A stretch of 34,208 nucleotides of DNA from Pseudomonadota bacterium (GTDB taxonomy: Bacteria > Cyanobacteriota > Vampirovibrionia > Obscuribacterales > Obscuribacteraceae), in NCBI GenBank assembly GCA_021324135.1, contig JAJPJO010000470.1, forward strand, positions 1 through 34,208, given 5' to 3'. Shown here in pieces: positions 32,313 through 34,208 of the stretch. The translations under genes were made by a program, and so were the position numbers. The number at the start of each line of letters is the position of its first letter. Position 1 is the stretch's first letter. Under the pieces are notes generated by a model. That model made no database searches. It was not told where the DNA came from and worked only from the letters and a program-made list of their open reading frames with translations.

Positions 32313-33443
32313 TCAATAATTGCAGAACTCCCCGGGGTAACCGGGAGACGAATAGCGCTTCTTCTTCGCAAACGTCATCTCCTCGGCGGTGAACCCGGGG
32401 CGCAACTGGTATTCCCGCCGCGCCTGGGCAATAGCTGACGCGCTCACCGCAGCACGGAGATCTGCTTCGGTGAAGCCGGGATCCAGATCGTAATTGTCCC
32501 GCTCATCCCGAACCACTCGCTCAGCGGCCGCCTTAGCGAAGTCGGTCTCGGTAAAGCGAGCCGGGAGCTTGTATTCCGAAAAGAAGCCCGAACGCGTCAC
32601 CTCTCGCTCGCCGGCAGCTTCGATCAGGTCCTCATCCGTGGCGCAGGCCGGAACAATAACCGAGCAGCCCGGGCCCACGTTCGCCCAGCTATTCACCCTG
32701 CTATTCAGTCCCAGCTCCTTGGTCAGCCGGTCCAGGTTGCCGGCAGTCAACGCATCGACGAGCTCATCTGCGGTGAAGCCTACCATCAGCCCGGAGGCGC
32801 TGTAACCGACGACGAAGTTCGATGCCTTCATTTCGCCCATCGCCTTGACGATTTCGGCGTGGGTGGCGTGCTTCGCGAAGCCGTACTGGCGGCGAAGGCT
32901 GACGGCGTCGTGCGGTCCAAATTCGCGGACCAGATCATCGTCGGAAAAGTCAGAGGCTATTTTGTAGTGCTTAGCGACATACAACGCTTCCTCGTTGCCG
33001 ACGACACGAGCATAGTCGGCGTACGAAAACGGCGTACCCAGGCCGGGATGATATTTCGCGATGGAGGCGATCTCGCTTCGTGCCTGGACCTCGGCCAGTT
33101 GCCTGACCGTGAAGTGCGGCATCAGGTTTGGATACGTCTTGAAGAGCTCGTTGACGTAGCTGACACCGGCGCCTCGTCTGACGTCCTCGACGGTGAAATC
33201 CGGACCGAGAGAATAGTCCATGCGCAGCTTCTTCGTGTAATAGGCTGCGGCAGCGGCTCGAAGATCGGCTTCGCTGAAACCTTCCTTCAGACCGTATTTC
33301 TGCCTCAGGTTGTCGATGTGACTATCGGCCTCCCGTTGACCTAACTCGGACTCGGAGTAGCTTTGGTATTCCGCTTTGGCATTGGGGGTGCTCAGAACAG
33401 TCAGTGCCGCAGTCGCCAAAACGGCCAGTGCACATATTCTCAT
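32313..33443 (-). CDS. Secreted protein built of ~27-residue tandem repeats
   Basis: The start at 33443 is set by GGAG about 6 nt upstream. The 376-residue product has a Sec signal peptide (about 1-24, ending NAKA before EYQ). The mature part is almost entirely degenerate repeats anchored on F-(T/S)-x-x-(D/E)-L at residues 56, 83, 111, 139, 166, 223, 297, 324 and 351, with weaker AT-anchored copies near 193 and 268. Spacing is mostly 27-28. A consensus is Y-x-L-x-p-G-F-T-e-a-D-L-r-x-A followed by about 12 helical residues. This suggests stacked helix-turn units, a solenoid for binding or structure. Two Cys (about 260 and 267) lie in the longest insert and one near the end. I recognise no named repeat family. 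It stands alone, convergent with the phosphoesterase gene. Confidence 0.85.
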   Translation of the reverse strand: MRICALAVLATAALTVLSTPNAKAEYQSYSESELGQREADSHIDNLRQKYGLKEGFSEADLRAAAAAYYTKKLRMDYSLGPDFTVEDVRRGAGVSYVNELFKTYPNLMPHFTVRQLAEVQARSEIASIAKYHPGLGTPFSYADYARVVGNEEALYVAKHYKIASDFSDDDLVREFGPHDAVSLRRQYGFAKHATHAEIVKAMGEMKASNFVVGYSASGLMVGFTADELVDALTAGNLDRLTKELGLNSRVNSWANVGPGCSVIVPACATDEDLIEAAGEREVTRSGFFSEYKLPARFTETDFAKAAAERVVRDERDNYDLDPGFTEADLRAAVSASAIAQARREYQLRPGFTAEEMTFAKKKRYSSPGYPGEFCNY

Positions 33444-34086
33444 GGTAGCTCCATGCTGTATGAGAGGGGAAAGCTTCTCTAGGAAGCGGTTCAAGGCAAG
33501 ATGACACAAATGCGTGCCACCACCCAACCACCAAGGCCAATGAACCGTCACCGCCTGCAATACCACAATGCAGAATTATCTTCTGAATTTTTGTGGAGTC
33601 GCAAGGATTAAAGAGGAAGTATAGGCGGTGCTGCTAGATGTCTCTGGTCTAAGTGGTTGTGTATTGGAACCTTAAAGGAACACCTAGCCGGCCACTAGAG
33701 CATGTATGTAAATATTGGTCACTTTACATCCACCCAAAGTGACGCCGCCGCTCAACTTGCAGGCCCTCAGTTTCTTCGGCTGTGTGACTATTCGCGCTAA
33801 CTCGCTCTTGTTTGCGCCTTATCTTGTTACGCGATATAACTCGCTCCTTCCTCATATCCAGCAAAATGAAGATACATACTCCTGACAGCGCTCCCTTCTA
33901 CTATCTATTCTCGCAGCTTATTCCAAAAATCAAACACCTGGCAGGAGCGGCAAGGATGGCTGGTCGAAGCGGAGCTGTGGTTGGGACAGCCACTTCGACA
34001 GAGCCCGATCCTCGCCGTTCATGCACGTGTTTGATGGTTGCGCCCATTTGCTGCAATGCCTGGAAGCAACGCTTTGAAGCAGTTGA
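33444..34086. other. Gene-free stretch with one hairpin
   Basis: I see no credible gene; a plus-strand frame at 33812-34135 lacks a ribosome site and protein-like composition. A perfect 8-bp inverted repeat GTCACTTT/AAAGTGAC (33718-33725 with 33736-33743, loop 10) lies mid-gap. The promoter of the repeat-protein gene should be just above 33443. Confidence 0.45.
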
Positions 34087-34208
34087 CTATAGGCACTTGC
34101 AGAGGCGGCCGTGCAGACGCTTGCCGAGCCAGTAACAGACTTGCTCGAGCAGCGCCAGAACGAACGCGGCTTTGAGCACGACGCCCACGGGATCTTGGGC
34201 GCTGAACA
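34087..34208 (-). CDS. C-terminal tip of a gene entering from the right edge
   Basis: A minus-strand frame is open from the window edge for 39 codons to TAG at 34087-34089. It encodes a hydrophobic helix (VGVVLKAAFVLALLEQ) then a basic, Cys-containing tail (GKRLHGRLCKCL). This reads like the last membrane helix and cytosolic end of a membrane protein, but the piece is too short to be sure. Confidence 0.4.
   Translation of the reverse strand, partial: FSAQDPVGVVLKAAFVLALLEQVCYWLGKRLHGRLCKCL

Noticed and set aside
33812..34135. 107-codon plus-strand frame near the right edge
   Set aside because: No ribosome site and overlaps the more convincing partial minus-strand membrane segment.

Overview
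The window is bacterial chromosomal DNA of moderately high GC with dense genes, mostly strong Shine-Dalgarno sites, three tRNA genes, and no rRNA, phage, IS element or CRISPR array that I can recognise. Taxonomy cannot be read from the sequence alone. The mix (PP2C phosphatase, GYF_2-RDD membrane protein, secreted glycogen-debranching enzyme, hydroxybutyrate metabolism, many secreted or anchored proteins of unknown family) would fit an environmental lineage such as the non-photosynthetic relatives of Cyanobacteria, but that is only a hunch.

Layout. 1-5.5 kb: a truncated PP2C phosphatase, an unrecognised repeat-containing protein, an APH-like kinase, an M24 aminopeptidase, and an MscS channel whose C-terminus lies out of frame. 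5.5-9.1 kb: sparse DNA with an orphan gene, a 32-nt tandem repeat, and a membrane-anchored protein with a beta-rich tail. 9.1-15.1 kb: a CYTH protein followed by a single-ring ClpB-D2-like AAA+ ATPase; a PlsC acyltransferase; then a secreted linker-rich protein translationally coupled to a secreted PHB-depolymerase-like esterase. 15.1-18.0 kb: a leader with several predicted stem-loops, then patatin, 3-hydroxybutyrate dehydrogenase and a ClpP-like protein with 23-30 nt gaps. 18.2-24.6 kb: class III aminotransferase, exported debranching enzyme (frame-disrupted at an A5 run after its signal peptide), orphan PAS histidine kinase, GYF_2-RDD protein. 24.9-26.3 kb: tRNA-Arg, a three-S1-domain protein, tRNA-Asp, tRNA-Ala. 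26.7-30 kb: a double-PDZ S41-like membrane protein and a two-TM protein whose tail is frame-shifted. 30.5-34.2 kb: a phosphoesterase without signal peptide, a secreted protein built almost wholly of degenerate 27-residue repeats, and the C-terminal tip of another gene.

How the genes may work together. The esterase, patatin and BdhA suggest breakdown of polyhydroxybutyrate or related esters and lipids to 3-hydroxybutyrate and then acetoacetate. PlsC and the phosphoesterase touch phospholipid metabolism. The debranching enzyme acts on alpha-glucans. These links are inference from families and adjacency.

The most notable points are the 27-residue-repeat secreted protein, three genes broken by single-base frame changes at a domain boundary or near the C-terminus, an S1-domain gene with almost exclusively G/C-ending codons wedged between tRNA genes, and several nested stem-loops placed just after stop codons.
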